Part shown: positions 1 to 9,075 of the stretch, in pieces
How positions within the stretch are numbered: the stretch's first letter is position 1
Layout: each line of letters starts with the position of its first letter
NCBI RefSeq assembly: GCF_040358255.1
Contig: NZ_CP132938.1
Location: 4,712,001-4,776,000, forward strand
Direction: 5' to 3'
DNA: 64,000 bases
Origin: Tunturibacter gelidoferens
Lineage (GTDB): Bacteria > Acidobacteriota > Terriglobia > Terriglobales > Acidobacteriaceae
Notes under the pieces: generated by a model
Seen by the model: the letters and a program-made list of their open reading frames with translations, nothing else
Database searches by the model: none
What the model was told of the DNA's origin: nothing
Made by a program: the position numbers and the translations under genes

Positions 1-332
1 GTCATCTCGATCTGTTGTCTAACGTTCGTCACAAGGGAGCGAACGCTCCAGATGCGACGCTCAGTCACCGGTTCCCTCATGCCCGGCACACTTCGAGGCG
101 GGGGTTTTATCGCAATCTCGCTGGACCCTTCACTGCGAGGGACTGAATCAACAGAAGCAGCAACCGCGATCGCGGCCTCTTCCTCAAAGAATGAAAAAAA
201 ATCCGTTTGAAGCAGCAGGTCCGGCGACGGAATTGCCAGAGCCTTCGATGGTGACCGCCTTTCAGTCCGGACCTTCCCTCGCCGCGCTCGAAGGCTGGCC
301 AGTGTCGGCGGATTGTCTTCCCTTTCGGACAT
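1..332 (-). CDS. xseA: Exodeoxyribonuclease VII large subunit, N-terminal part (cut by window edge)
   Basis: An open frame runs from an ATG at 332 to the window edge without a stop, giving 110 codons. The last 25 residues (RRIWSVRSLVTNVRQQIE) match how the OB-fold domain of XseA begins; the preceding 90 residues form a non-conserved leader containing an acidic-aromatic patch (FFSFFEEEA, residues 45-53). XseA is the large catalytic subunit of the nuclease that degrades single-stranded DNA in repair. It follows the DUF2905 gene by 40 bp on the same strand, so they are probably co-transcribed. A second ATG at residue 85 could be the true start. Identification rests on a short segment only. Confidence 0.55.
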   Translation of the reverse strand, partial: MSEREDNPPTLASLRARRGKVRTERRSPSKALAIPSPDLLLQTDFFSFFEEEAAIAVAASVDSVPRSEGSSEIAIKPPPRSVPGMREPVTERRIWSVRSLVTNVRQQIEM

Positions 333-372
333 CTTGCCTGAGTCTAGCATCGCGACGCGGCTAATCGGACGG

Positions 373-597
373 TCAGCGGCGCAGCCGTCCCACAACCCAA
401 AGAATCACGCTCAGAAGAACACTGATCAGAATCGAAGTCGCGATTGGAAACGAAACCGACCATCCCCGGCCACGCCAGCTGAGGTCCCCAGGGAGGCGTC
501 CAAGAGGCAGATTCAGGCGATTCAGCCCGAGAATGATCCCCCCGGCCAAAGCCAGCAGCAACCCGAGGATGAGGAGAGTACGGCCCAGCTCAGGCAT
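373..597 (-). CDS. DUF2905 small membrane protein
   Basis: A 74-residue protein with two hydrophobic segments (about residues 6-25 and 52-70) separated by a loop containing the family signature GRLPGD followed by a basic stretch and FPIATS. This layout matches DUF2905 proteins, small inner-membrane proteins of unknown function. It starts 13 bp after the receiver gene and is followed 40 bp later by the probable xseA start, suggesting one minus-strand operon. Function is unknown. Confidence 0.8.
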   Translation of the reverse strand: MPELGRTLLILGLLLALAGGIILGLNRLNLPLGRLPGDLSWRGRGWSVSFPIATSILISVLLSVILWVVGRLRR

Positions 598-610
598 GCC
601 GCATCACTCG

Positions 611-982
611 CTAAGCAGTCGCCAGCAGCACGGCAGCCTCACGTAGAAGCTCCGAGGGCTGACACGGTTTTGTAAGTATGCCTACAGGCCTCGACCAGGT
701 ACGCGCCTGTTCACGCACGTTTTTCAGATTGGAATAAAAACCGGTCAGCATAAGGATGCGACACGCGGGCAGCTCCCGCGTCACATCATTTACCAGCGAA
801 AGTCCATCTCGTCCGGGCATCGACACGTCGCATAACAACAGGTTAGGCACAAACTCGCGAGAACACTCTAACCCTTGATCAGCGGAGTAAGCGGCCTTCG
901 CCTTGAAACCACTCTTCTCAAAGATAAGAGTCAGCGTGTCGGCCACCAGACGGTCATCATCAACCACCAGAACTCGATTCAT
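611..982 (-). CDS. Single-domain response regulator (CheY-like receiver)
   Basis: A 123-residue receiver domain with no output domain. Visible residues: acidic cluster D8-D10, phospho-acceptor D52 in LLCDVSMPG, switch threonine T80 in MLTG, and K105 in LTKP, so all catalytic positions are present. Such stand-alone receivers relay phosphate or bind partner proteins. The ATG has an AGGG-type ribosome site just upstream. No histidine kinase lies in the window; the partner is unknown. It heads the minus-strand trio with DUF2905 and xseA. Confidence 0.88.
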   Translation of the reverse strand: MNRVLVVDDDRLVADTLTLIFEKSGFKAKAAYSADQGLECSREFVPNLLLCDVSMPGRDGLSLVNDVTRELPACRILMLTGFYSNLKNVREQARTWSRPVGILTKPCQPSELLREAAVLLATA

Positions 983-1255
983 CGGTGCCCTCCGTGCGAA
1001 TCGTTTGGGGTGTGCACGTCAACACATGCCTGATGGGTTAAGACTAGGCTTCAAAACACATATTTGTCGAATCAAAATTCAATGATTTCGTTCTAAAGAT
1101 TTAGACTCCACTCTCCAGACAAGGTCACGCAGCAGGCTGTGCAAAAGAAAGTTTGCGAACAACGAGCTGCGATTCCATCCGCAGAGAATCGCAACTGCAG
1201 TCTCTGGTAAGGTTTACGACAGAACGCTGACTCCGACTGGATTAAGGATCACAAT

Positions 1256-2446
1256 TTGCAAGTCGCCGCATTCATCGCCGGTATACTCTTTTGCCTGGGA
1301 GTCGCCCTCGACGCCTTCCAGACCATCATCCTTCCCCGCCGCCCCACCGGACGATTTCGCATCACCCGCATCTTCTTCATCGCCACCTGGGTTCCCTGGG
1401 TCCTGATGGCCGATCGCGTCACCGATAAAAAACTCCGCGGGCAGATCTACAGCATCTACGGCCCCCTCTCCCTTCTCCTGCTTCTCCTCCTCTGGGCGAT
1501 TCTTCTCATCTTCGGCTTCGGATTGTTTTACTTCTCCCTGGGCTCCCCGTTCGGCGACGCGATGATGATCCACACCAACAGCGCTTGGGCACAATTCGAC
1601 ACAGATCTGTACGTCAGCGGCACAACCCTCTTCACCCTTGGCCTGGGAGACGTCGTCCCACACAGCCTGCTCGCACGAGCCTTCATCATCTTTGAATCAG
1701 GCGTAGGCCTCGGCTTCGTCGCCCTCGTCATCGGCTACCTTCCCGTTTTGTATCAGTCTTTCTCCCGGCGGGAAATCAACGTGGCCCTTCTCGACGCGCG
1801 CGCCGGCTCCCCGCCCAACGCAGCCGAGCTCCTCCGCCGCCACGCCTTCGAAGGAAGCGAAGAAGCCCTCATCGACCTCTTGGAGGAGTGGGAGCGTTGG
1901 TCGGCCGAGATCCTCGAATCCCACATCTCCTACCCACTTCTTTGTTACTACCGTTCCCAGCACGACACCCAAAGCTGGCTCGCCGCCCTCGTCTCCATCC
2001 TGGACACCTGCGCGCTCCTCATCTCAGTCATCGAAGGCGCCCACTCCCGCCAGGCTCAACTCACCTTCGTCATGTCCCGCCACGCCCTCATCGACATCGG
2101 CGAAGTCTTCGAAGTCCTCGAACGAAAAGACGGCAAACCCCGCACCGACCCTGACCGCCTCCCCTCCAAAGACTTCTACCATCTCTGTGAGGCGCTAGGC
2201 GAAAATCAACTCCGACTCTGTGGCGATCCCGCCGCTGCAAAACGTCTCCACACCATCCGTGCGCTCTACGAGCCGGCCGCCCACGGCCTGTCCGATTACC
2301 TGCGCCTCCCGCTCCCGGTCTGGGTCGCGCCTCCAAAAGTCAACGACCAGTGGAGCATCCTAACCAGAATGCGAACCGACGCCGCCACAGCCTTGAAGTC
2401 CGCAGGCGATCGCACACCCTTCTTTCACGACGAAGACCACGGCTAA
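1256..2446 (+). CDS. Potassium-channel-like membrane protein (ion channel family)
   Basis: A 396-residue protein starting at TTG. Hydrophobic segments lie near residues 3-25, 36-52, 68-95 and 140-168. Between the last two is a pore-loop-like sequence TLFTLGLGDVVP (about 124-135), which resembles the TVGYGD filter of two-TM potassium channels but with LGLGD. The C-terminal 220 residues are soluble and mostly helical. It is probably a cation channel of the inner membrane; ion selectivity cannot be assigned from the altered filter. It is convergent with the TPR gene downstream, separated by a hairpin. Confidence 0.75.
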   Translation: MQVAAFIAGILFCLGVALDAFQTIILPRRPTGRFRITRIFFIATWVPWVLMADRVTDKKLRGQIYSIYGPLSLLLLLLLWAILLIFGFGLFYFSLGSPFGDAMMIHTNSAWAQFDTDLYVSGTTLFTLGLGDVVPHSLLARAFIIFESGVGLGFVALVIGYLPVLYQSFSRREINVALLDARAGSPPNAAELLRRHAFEGSEEALIDLLEEWERWSAEILESHISYPLLCYYRSQHDTQSWLAALVSILDTCALLISVIEGAHSRQAQLTFVMSRHALIDIGEVFEVLERKDGKPRTDPDRLPSKDFYHLCEALGENQLRLCGDPAAAKRLHTIRALYEPAAHGLSDYLRLPLPVWVAPPKVNDQWSILTRMRTDAATALKSAGDRTPFFHDEDHG

Positions 2447-2466
2447 TCTTCTTCCCCACACGCAGA

Positions 2467-2502
2467 TTCGGGATGCCAAGGCTGAAACCCCGGCATCCCG
2501 AA
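2467..2502. terminator. Inverted repeat between convergent genes
   Basis: A perfect 11-bp inverted repeat (TTCGGGATGCC / GGCATCCCGAA) with a 14-base loop sits between the ends of the channel gene and the TPR gene. No long T tract follows on either strand, so it is terminator-like rather than a textbook intrinsic terminator. Confidence 0.5.
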
Positions 2503-2527
2503 CTCACTCCCAAATTACATCCAAGAA

Positions 2528-3328
2528 CTACTGTCCAGCAGGACCCGTCGGCGCAGGATTCAGCTTCTGAGCAGCCAGCGACCCCGCAGCACCCTTCGCA
2601 TCTTTATCCTTCAGCTGCGCGTAGATCTTCTTCGCCAATTCCGGCTTCCCCTGTGCTTCATACAACTCCGCCAGCTGCAGTTGCGCCAGCCCCGAAGGCA
2701 CCGTGGTCGTCGGCTTGGCAGTCAGCTCGTTATAAATATCTACAGCTTGAGAATCCCGCCCCGTTTGGCGGTAAAGCTGCGCCAGCGAAAGCTTCGCGAG
2801 CGCCGCAAGATCCCCATTCCAACCACTTGCCACCTGCTTCAGCGTGCTCTCCGCCGGACCGTTTTGGCCCTCTTCCATATACGTCAGGCCGCCGAAGTAG
2901 CGAGCCACCCTTCCATCCGGAGTCATACCGTACTTGTCCGCAACGCCCATAAAAAGGTCATTGGCCGCCTTGGCACGCTCGGTCGGTGACGCATACGTCT
3001 TCACACCCGCAGGCACCTGCTGCCCAGGCGCTGCGAGCGGTGTCTGATAAGCCTGCATAGCTGCGCCGAAGGCGACCGAAGCCTGATTCGCGCGGCTGTT
3101 ATAGATCAGAAATCCACCCACCACGATCAGAATCGCCACAAGCACAATAGCGCTGGTAGCAATCACGGAGCGGCGGTTTTCACTGGCCCATTCGAGGCCA
3201 TGCTGAGTCGTATCGACGAACTGGTCATGCTTGAGAGCTTGTTTGGTCTGCTGGTCCACTTTGTCTTGTTCTTCCTTTTTTGCTCGTCGCGGTTTGCCGC
3301 TTTGAGAGAACTTGTCGCGCGAAGTCAC
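2528..3328 (-). CDS. Membrane-anchored TPR protein (YfgM-like)
   Basis: A 266-residue protein starting at GTG, with a basic cytoplasmic N-terminus, one membrane segment at about residues 54-75 (after the motif ASENRRS), and a periplasmic region rich in TPR-type helices ([16 protein letters not shown] near 180 and [19 protein letters not shown] near 215). The architecture resembles the YfgM/ancillary SecYEG subunit family, which assists periplasmic protein biogenesis. Specific function is inferred from architecture. It is divergent from pckG with about 200 bp between the starts. Confidence 0.7.
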   Translation of the reverse strand: MTSRDKFSQSGKPRRAKKEEQDKVDQQTKQALKHDQFVDTTQHGLEWASENRRSVIATSAIVLVAILIVVGGFLIYNSRANQASVAFGAAMQAYQTPLAAPGQQVPAGVKTYASPTERAKAANDLFMGVADKYGMTPDGRVARYFGGLTYMEEGQNGPAESTLKQVASGWNGDLAALAKLSLAQLYRQTGRDSQAVDIYNELTAKPTTTVPSGLAQLQLAELYEAQGKPELAKKIYAQLKDKDAKGAAGSLAAQKLNPAPTGPAGQ

Positions 3329-3528
3329 AGCGCAGAACTTTAAGTCTACCAGCGCAGGGAACCGGAATGTGGCCTAAACCCCAATCTCAGGTCGGCCATC
3401 ATGCCAAACCCTCCCAGGATCAGCGAATCGCCGACAAAATCTTCCAAAATCCAGCACCCCCACAACCAAGGGTTGACAGCCCAACGGTAGAAGCGAAGAC
3501 TTGTACCCGAAGGAAATCGCGCCAACCC

Positions 3529-5376
3529 ATGAAGACCATAGCCGTCGAAACCGCCATCGCAACCCCACCCACAACCAACAAACACCTCATCCGCTGGGTC
3601 GAAAAGATGGCCGACCTCTGCCAGCCCGACCGCATCCACTGGATCGACGGCTCCCAGGCCGAGTACGACTTCCTCTGCAGCCAGCTCGTCCACGCCGGAA
3701 CCTTCACCAAGCTCAACGAAAAGCTCTGGCCCGGCTGCTTCCTCGCCCGCTCCGCTCCCAACGACGTCGCCCGCGTCGAAGACCGCACCTTTATCTGCTC
3801 GCTCTCCAAAGACACCGCCGGCCCCACCAACAACTGGGAAGACCCCTTCGTCATGCGCAAGAAGCTAAAGGCCCTCTTCAAAGGGGCCATGCGCGGCCGC
3901 ACCATGTACGTCCTGCCCTACTCCATGGGCCCCATCGGCTCGCCCATGTCGCAGATCGGCGTCCAGCTCACCGACTCCGCCTACGCCGTGGTCAACATGC
4001 GCATCATGGCCCGCATCGGCGCACCCGTCTTCGCCGAGATCGACAAGGACGAAAAGCGCGTTGTCCCCTGCATGCACACAGTCGGCGCACCCCTCGCCCC
4101 CGGCCAGCAGGACGTCCCCTGGCCCTGCAACGACGAAAAATACATCGTCCACTTCCCCGAAACCCGCGAGATCTGGTCCTACGGCTCCGGCTACGGCGGC
4201 AACGCACTCCTCGGCAAAAAATGCTTCGCCCTCCGCATCGCCTCCAACATCGCCCGTGACGAAGGCTGGATGGCCGAGCACATGTTGATCGTCGGCGTCG
4301 AGTCCCCCAAACGCCCCGACGGCACCACGGAAAAAACCTACGTAGCCGCAGCCTTCCCCTCGGCCTGCGGCAAAACCAACTTCGCCATGATGATCCCCCC
4401 CGCCGGCTTCGAGGGCTGGAAGGTCTGGACCGTCGGCGACGACATCGCCTGGATCAAACCCGACGCCACCGGTCAGCTCCGCGCCATCAATCCCGAGGCC
4501 GGATTCTTCGGCGTAGCCCCCGGCACCAGCGCCAAAACCAACCCCAACGCCATGGCCACCCTCGCCAAAAACACCATCTTCACCAACGTAGCCCTCACCC
4601 CCGAGGGCGGCGTCTGGTGGGAGGGCATGACCGACACCCCACCCGCCGAACTCATCGACTGGCGCGGCAACCGCTGGACCCCGGCCATCTCCAAGGAGAC
4701 CGGCCAACCCGCCGCCCACCCCAACGGCCGCTTCACCGCCCCCGCAGCCCAGTGCCCCACCATCGACCCCGACTGGGAGAACCCCAACGGCGTCCCCATC
4801 TCCGCCTTCATCTTCGGCGGCCGTCGCCCCACCACCATGCCGCTCGTCTATCAGGCCTTCAACTGGTCTGCAGGCGTCTACATCGGCGCGACTATGGGCT
4901 CAGAGACCACCGCAGCAGCCGGCGGCGCCATCGGCAAGGTCCGCCGCGACCCCATGGCCATGCTTCCCTTCTGCGGCTACCACATGGGCGACTACTTCCG
5001 TCACTGGCTCAAGATGCAGCGCAACCTCTCCGCCACGCCCCGCGTCTTCCACGTCAACTGGTTCCGCAAAGCACCCGACGGCAGCTTCCTATGGCCCGGC
5101 TACAGCGAAAACATGCGCGTCCTCAAGTGGATCATCGACCGTGTTCGCGGCCGCGCTCAGGGCAAAGAGACCCCCATCGGCTGGACCCCTCACTTCGACG
5201 ACATGAACTGGAAGGGCATCGACTTCCCGCGTGAAACCTTCGACATCCTCCAAACGGTCGACCGCGCGCAATGGAAACAAGAGGTCATGGGCCACGAAGA
5301 GCTCTTCCTCGCCCTCCACGATCATCTCCCCCCCGAGATGATCTACGAGCGCGAACTCCTGATCTGCAGACTTTAG
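3529..5376 (+). CDS. pckG: Phosphoenolpyruvate carboxykinase (GTP)
   Basis: A 615-residue protein, normal length for GTP-type PEPCK, which converts oxaloacetate and GTP to phosphoenolpyruvate in gluconeogenesis. The P-loop FPSACGKTN is at residues 276-284 and the metal-binding GDDIAW at 303-308; R-rich PEP-site sequence [18 protein letters not shown] is near 133-150. The ATG at 3529 (MKTIAVE) is preferred, with AGGAAA about 10 bases upstream; longer upstream codons would overlap the divergent TPR gene. It is a single-gene unit followed by a repeat-bearing intergenic region. Confidence 0.97.
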   Translation: MKTIAVETAIATPPTTNKHLIRWVEKMADLCQPDRIHWIDGSQAEYDFLCSQLVHAGTFTKLNEKLWPGCFLARSAPNDVARVEDRTFICSLSKDTAGPTNNWEDPFVMRKKLKALFKGAMRGRTMYVLPYSMGPIGSPMSQIGVQLTDSAYAVVNMRIMARIGAPVFAEIDKDEKRVVPCMHTVGAPLAPGQQDVPWPCNDEKYIVHFPETREIWSYGSGYGGNALLGKKCFALRIASNIARDEGWMAEHMLIVGVESPKRPDGTTEKTYVAAAFPSACGKTNFAMMIPPAGFEGWKVWTVGDDIAWIKPDATGQLRAINPEAGFFGVAPGTSAKTNPNAMATLAKNTIFTNVALTPEGGVWWEGMTDTPPAELIDWRGNRWTPAISKETGQPAAHPNGRFTAPAAQCPTIDPDWENPNGVPISAFIFGGRRPTTMPLVYQAFNWSAGVYIGATMGSETTAAAGGAIGKVRRDPMAMLPFCGYHMGDYFRHWLKMQRNLSATPRVFHVNWFRKAPDGSFLWPGYSENMRVLKWIIDRVRGRAQGKETPIGWTPHFDDMNWKGIDFPRETFDILQTVDRAQWKQEVMGHEELFLALHDHLPPEMIYERELLICRL

Positions 5377-5390
5377 GAGCGGCCGATACG

Positions 5391-5566
5391 GTATTTTTTT
5401 CTGCGTGGTGGCCAAGCGTTTTTGCAGGGGTTTTTGCAAAAGGCAGGTGCGAAAACGTGGTTTTCCGGATGGAGAAACGTGGTGAGATCGTGGTGAAATG
5501 CTGGCTGAAAACACCACGATTTCCGGTCACGAAAAATACGCCACGTTTCAGCACTTTATTTTCCCC
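5391..5566. repeat. Dispersed GTGGT-rich repeat, copy A
   Basis: The spacer after pckG contains many GTGGT and ACCAC words, including a 9-bp inverted repeat ATCGTGGTG (5487-5495) / CACCACGAT (5512-5520). It shares the ordered blocks GGGGTTTTTGC, ATCGTGGTG, AAAATACGCCA and TTTATTTTC with a second spacer at 34961-35134, in the same orientation. I infer a dispersed intergenic repeat family; no coding frame fits it. Confidence 0.6.
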
Positions 5567-5670
5567 CCTCCAGCCGGGAGTCAGATCTCCCGAGATCCGG
5601 TTCTATTTGAATCGTGATTGACCTTCAGAGGTCCCAACGAAAGCACCACCCAGAGAGCGAAGCAGATCCT

Positions 5671-6477
5671 ATGTCGAATCAGCACGCAGCACCCTACAAC
5701 CCCAATCCGCAGCCACCGGCGCCCGAACCCAGCCACGCCGAACGCGCCCGCACCCTCTTCCACCTGGCTAGCGTAGCGACCCTTTCGACGGTCTCCCGCA
5801 AGCAGCCTGGCTTCCCCTTCGGCTCCCTGATGCCCTACGCACTCGACCCCGCAGGTCGGCCCTTGTTCCTGATCAGCACGATGGCGATGCACACCCACAA
5901 TCTGAAGGCGGACCCTCGTGCCAGCCTCTTCGTCACCCAACCACCCGCCGATGGCGACGTGCTCGGCGCTGCGCGAGCCACACTCGTTGGAAACGTCCTT
6001 CAAATCACCGACGACGAGAAGCCCGAGGCTCGCGAACTTTATCTGAAGGCCCACCCCAACAGCCACTACTGGGTGGACTTCACGGACTTCGCCTTCTTCC
6101 GTCTGGAACCGGTGGATGTCTACTATGTGGGCGGGTTCGGCGTCATGGGCTGGGTTACTGCCCCGGAGTACGCCTCAGCCTCTCCTGACCCCCTTGCAGA
6201 GGCAGCGCAGGGCATTCTTGACCACATGAATGCCGACCACGGCGATGCCCTCATCCTGCTCACGAAGGCCCACGCAAACCTCGAAGCCGAGTCCGCAACC
6301 ATGACCTCGGTCGACCGTCTGGGCTTCCATGTGCGTGCCGTTACTTCGGCGGGGATCAAGGACGCCCGCATCGTCTTCTCCCGCGAGGCGACCACGCCCG
6401 GTGACACCCGTTCCGTTTTGGTCGAGATGGTCAAACATGCCCGCCAGAACGAGGCACTCCCCACAAATGCCTATTGA
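5671..6477 (+). CDS. HugZ-like pyridoxamine 5'-phosphate oxidase-fold protein
   Basis: About 268 residues from the ATG at 5671. The N-terminal two thirds form a split-barrel FMN-binding-like domain (ATLSTVSRKQPGFPFGSLMPYA, then SLFVTQP and the YWVDFTDFAFFRLEP strand pair). The C-terminal 80 residues begin ILDHMNADHGDAL, the DUF2470 heme-site helix that characterises HugZ heme oxygenases. Likely role: heme binding or degradation, or a related flavin/heme redox step in the cytoplasm. No heme uptake genes are adjacent. The residues upstream of 5671 are read in frame but the preferred start has a purine-rich AGCGAAGCAG site before it. Confidence 0.82.
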   Translation: MSNQHAAPYNPNPQPPAPEPSHAERARTLFHLASVATLSTVSRKQPGFPFGSLMPYALDPAGRPLFLISTMAMHTHNLKADPRASLFVTQPPADGDVLGAARATLVGNVLQITDDEKPEARELYLKAHPNSHYWVDFTDFAFFRLEPVDVYYVGGFGVMGWVTAPEYASASPDPLAEAAQGILDHMNADHGDALILLTKAHANLEAESATMTSVDRLGFHVRAVTSAGIKDARIVFSREATTPGDTRSVLVEMVKHARQNEALPTNAY

Positions 6478-6576
6478 CTCCTATCCCCTTTGCCTTTATC
6501 TTTAATGAGTGGCAAGACTCCCTTCGGGTTGAGTCAGTCATAACGAAGTCCACCCACTTCGTTGCTTTACTGGAAT

Positions 6577-6619
6577 ACCCACGCAACAGCCCCCACCGCG
6601 CTGCGTGGGTTTCCTTTTT
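6577..6619 (+). terminator. Probable rho-independent terminator after the HugZ-like gene
   Basis: A 9-bp stem ACCCACGCA / TGCGTGGGT with a 16-base loop is followed by TTCCTTTTT on the plus strand. A second perfect 8-bp hairpin (AACGAAGT / ACTTCGTT, 6542-6563) lies just before it. Confidence 0.6.
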
Positions 6620-6706
6620 AACCATGAACTATATGGGATCATCTCCCTCGGCGCGTTCTTTGAAATCCTCGAAGAGTGACCGTCACACCGTAAACTAATC
6701 GGAGCG

Positions 6707-8401
6707 ATGCCCCTTGAATCTCCCAACACCGCCCCTGAAGCCTCGATTCCGGCAAGTTCCAACGGCTTCGCACCGCTGAAGATTCCTCTGTTTCGTGACC
6801 GATGGATTGCCAGCACAATCTCATCTGTAGGGACGTGGATGCAGGACACTGCAGGCACATGGCTGATGACATCCCTGACCGCGTCGCCTCTGCTGATTGC
6901 ATTGATGCAGACCGCGGCCAGTCTGCCGGTGTTGCTGCTGGGGCTGCTGGCGGGGGCAACGGCGGACATCTTCGACAGGCGCAAGCTGCTGATCTTCTGG
7001 CAGGCCTGGATGCTCGGCTCGGTGGGCATTCTTGCGATCCTTACTTTCATAGGCCACATCTCGCCGTGGGCTCTGCTCGCCTTTACGTTCCTGCTCAACA
7101 TCGGTTCAGCGATGAACAACCCAGCCTGGCAGGCGATTGTGCCGGAGCTGGTGCCTCGCGAACTGATTCCGGATACGGTATCGCTCAATGCCGCGAGCAA
7201 CAACCTGGCCCGTGCGGTGGGCCCAGCGCTCGGCGGATTGATGGTTGCCGGCTTCCAGAGGGTTTACACAGGGGCCGGCTCCGTGTTCGCGCTTAATGCA
7301 CTCTCGTTCGCAGGCGTGATCTGGGTGCTGGTGAACTGGAAGAGGATTCCCCTGTTCAAGTCTGCGCTGCCGTCGGAGCGCATCGCTGGTTCGATCCGCT
7401 CGGGGCTGCGCTATGTGCGATACGCGCCGGACCTGCAGTCGTCGCTGGTGCGCGCGTTCATCTACACGTTCTTCATCTCTGCGATCTGGTCGCTGCTGGC
7501 CGTCGTCGCAAAGCGTGATCTGAAACAGGGTCCACTGGGTTATGGAATTTTGAACGGCTCGCTGGGGTTGGGAGCAGTGATCGCGGCTACTACGCTTCAT
7601 CGCATTCGGCAGCGATTTTCCGCGGATCAGATTCTGGCGACTTCGACGCTCTACAACGTCGTTGTACTGCTGGTCCTGGCGTTCGTGCGCAGCCCCTCGA
7701 TACTGATCGCGACGCTTGTCTTGTCGGGTGCGGCCTGGACCAGCACTATGTCGACGATCAACGTCTCGGTTCAGCTTGCGGTGCCGGCTTGGGTTCAGGC
7801 TCGCGCGCTGGGCACCTACATGACGACCTTTCAGGGAGGCATGGCGTTCGGCGCGATTCTGTGGGGGTACATCGCGGAACACACATCGACGACGATCTCG
7901 CTGACCACAGCGGCGTGTGGTTTGCTGATCACCTTCCCATTCGCGAGACGGTTTCATATCCTGCAGGGTCCGCTTCCTGACCACACGCCGTATCAATGGA
8001 AGCATCCTGCGCCACAGCTTGCACTCGATACGGAGCCTACAGACGGGCCTGTCCGAATTTCGATTGAGTATTGCGTGCCGATCGAAAACTATGCGGAGTT
8101 CACCTCTGCGATCCATCAACTTCGAGGCGTGCGGCTGCGGGATGGCGCGATGCGATGGGGCATCTACCGCGACGCCATCGATCCGAAACATCTGAACGAG
8201 ACCTTCGTGATGGAGTCGTGGCTGGATTACCTGCGTTCGCGCGAAAGGATTACTGCGGCTGATGAGACGATTCGCGCTCGCGTGCGTGCGTTACATCAGC
8301 ATGAAGATCCGCCGAAGACGACGTACCAGATCTATGCGCGAGAGGTTGCGAATCCGATACCGTCGCACTCTGTTGCGAGCACTATTGAAACGAAGCCGTA
8401 A
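6707..8401 (+). CDS. MFS exporter, MFS_3 (DUF894/EntS-like) family
   Basis: A 564-residue protein. Residues about 20-425 carry the multi-pass helices of a major facilitator, with the signature LLGLLAGATADIFDRRKLL near residue 80 that replaces the usual loop 2-3 GxxxDRxGRR motif. The last 120 residues form a soluble domain (PVRISIEYCVP... FVMESWLDYLRSRERIT), as in MFS_3 proteins that carry an ABM-like cytoplasmic tail. Family members export siderophores or drugs; the substrate here is unknown. ATG at 6707 follows CGGAG. Confidence 0.88.
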   Translation: MPLESPNTAPEASIPASSNGFAPLKIPLFRDRWIASTISSVGTWMQDTAGTWLMTSLTASPLLIALMQTAASLPVLLLGLLAGATADIFDRRKLLIFWQAWMLGSVGILAILTFIGHISPWALLAFTFLLNIGSAMNNPAWQAIVPELVPRELIPDTVSLNAASNNLARAVGPALGGLMVAGFQRVYTGAGSVFALNALSFAGVIWVLVNWKRIPLFKSALPSERIAGSIRSGLRYVRYAPDLQSSLVRAFIYTFFISAIWSLLAVVAKRDLKQGPLGYGILNGSLGLGAVIAATTLHRIRQRFSADQILATSTLYNVVVLLVLAFVRSPSILIATLVLSGAAWTSTMSTINVSVQLAVPAWVQARALGTYMTTFQGGMAFGAILWGYIAEHTSTTISLTTAACGLLITFPFARRFHILQGPLPDHTPYQWKHPAPQLALDTEPTDGPVRISIEYCVPIENYAEFTSAIHQLRGVRLRDGAMRWGIYRDAIDPKHLNETFVMESWLDYLRSRERITAADETIRARVRALHQHEDPPKTTYQIYAREVANPIPSHSVASTIETKP

Positions 8402-8615
8402 TACTGGATCGAACTGTTTTCTTTCGTTCCTGCAGCTTTTTGCGGTTGTTGGGGAAATGGAAGACGGAGTCAATAAAAGTCCAGCCCGCAAATCTTTGAA
8501 AATAATGGTGTGGCGAGTTGCGAGGCTTCCGGAAGAGGAGGAAACACGTTTGGCCGCCGGCGTGCTCCTTACTCGGGCAGGCCCCTTCTCTGAAAAACTT
8601 TTCCGAGGTCTTGCC

Positions 8616-9005
8616 ATGAGGTTAACGCTACGTGTGTTTTGCGCTACATCCTCGTTGGTTGTCGCGCTATTTTCTGCCAAACTCGCTTCTGCCGACACCA
8701 TCTCTAACCCGTTTATCGAGATGAGGAACAACGCATCGACAATGCCGCAGATGGGAAGCGGCTCGATGATGACTTACTCCGTACCAAACGGCTCCGCGAT
8801 CTATAACAGTTCCAATGGATACCTTGAAGCGGAAGATTCATTCATTCCGCTCTTTGATGGAGACTACGATGATGCAGTCGTTTTCAGGAAGGCTGCCTTT
8901 CCTGATATCCCGGAGACTCGCAACTTTGTATTGCTGGGGAGCGGGCTGCTGACAGCTGCGGGCTTTATTCGCCGCAGAAAGGTTGCGGTACACGTCGCCG
9001 AATAA
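8616..9005 (+). CDS. Small PEP-CTERM-like secreted protein with a variant motif
   Basis: A 129-residue protein from the ATG at 8616. Residues 1-26 form a signal peptide (basic start, hydrophobic core, KLASA cleavage region). The C-terminus has the layout of an exosortase sorting signal: IPETRNF at about 98-104, hydrophobic segment to 118, then RRRK. The canonical PEP triplet is changed to PET here. Proteins of this class are anchored or processed by exosortase at the cell envelope. The middle region is short and unrecognised. The upstream in-frame codons overlap the MFS gene and are unlikely to be translated. Confidence 0.65.
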   Translation: MRLTLRVFCATSSLVVALFSAKLASADTISNPFIEMRNNASTMPQMGSGSMMTYSVPNGSAIYNSSNGYLEAEDSFIPLFDGDYDDAVVFRKAAFPDIPETRNFVLLGSGLLTAAGFIRRRKVAVHVAE

Positions 9006-9028
9006 ACTTTCGTTGCCATGGACGACGA

Positions 9029-9058
9029 CGGGCACAGCCGAAACCAAGGCTGTGCCCG
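9029..9058. terminator. Hairpin between convergent genes
   Basis: A perfect 11-bp stem CGGGCACAGCC / GGCTGTGCCCG with an 8-base loop lies between the PEP-CTERM-like gene and the end of sucA. It could terminate both transcripts; no strong T tract follows. Confidence 0.6.
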
Positions 9059-9075
9059 CGGATTTTGCAGCGTGA

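Noticed and set aside
190-357. A short plus-strand frame beginning MKKNPFEAAG
   Set aside because: It overlaps the minus-strand xseA leader, whose frame is open to the edge and ends in recognisable XseA sequence, so the plus-strand frame is likely chance.
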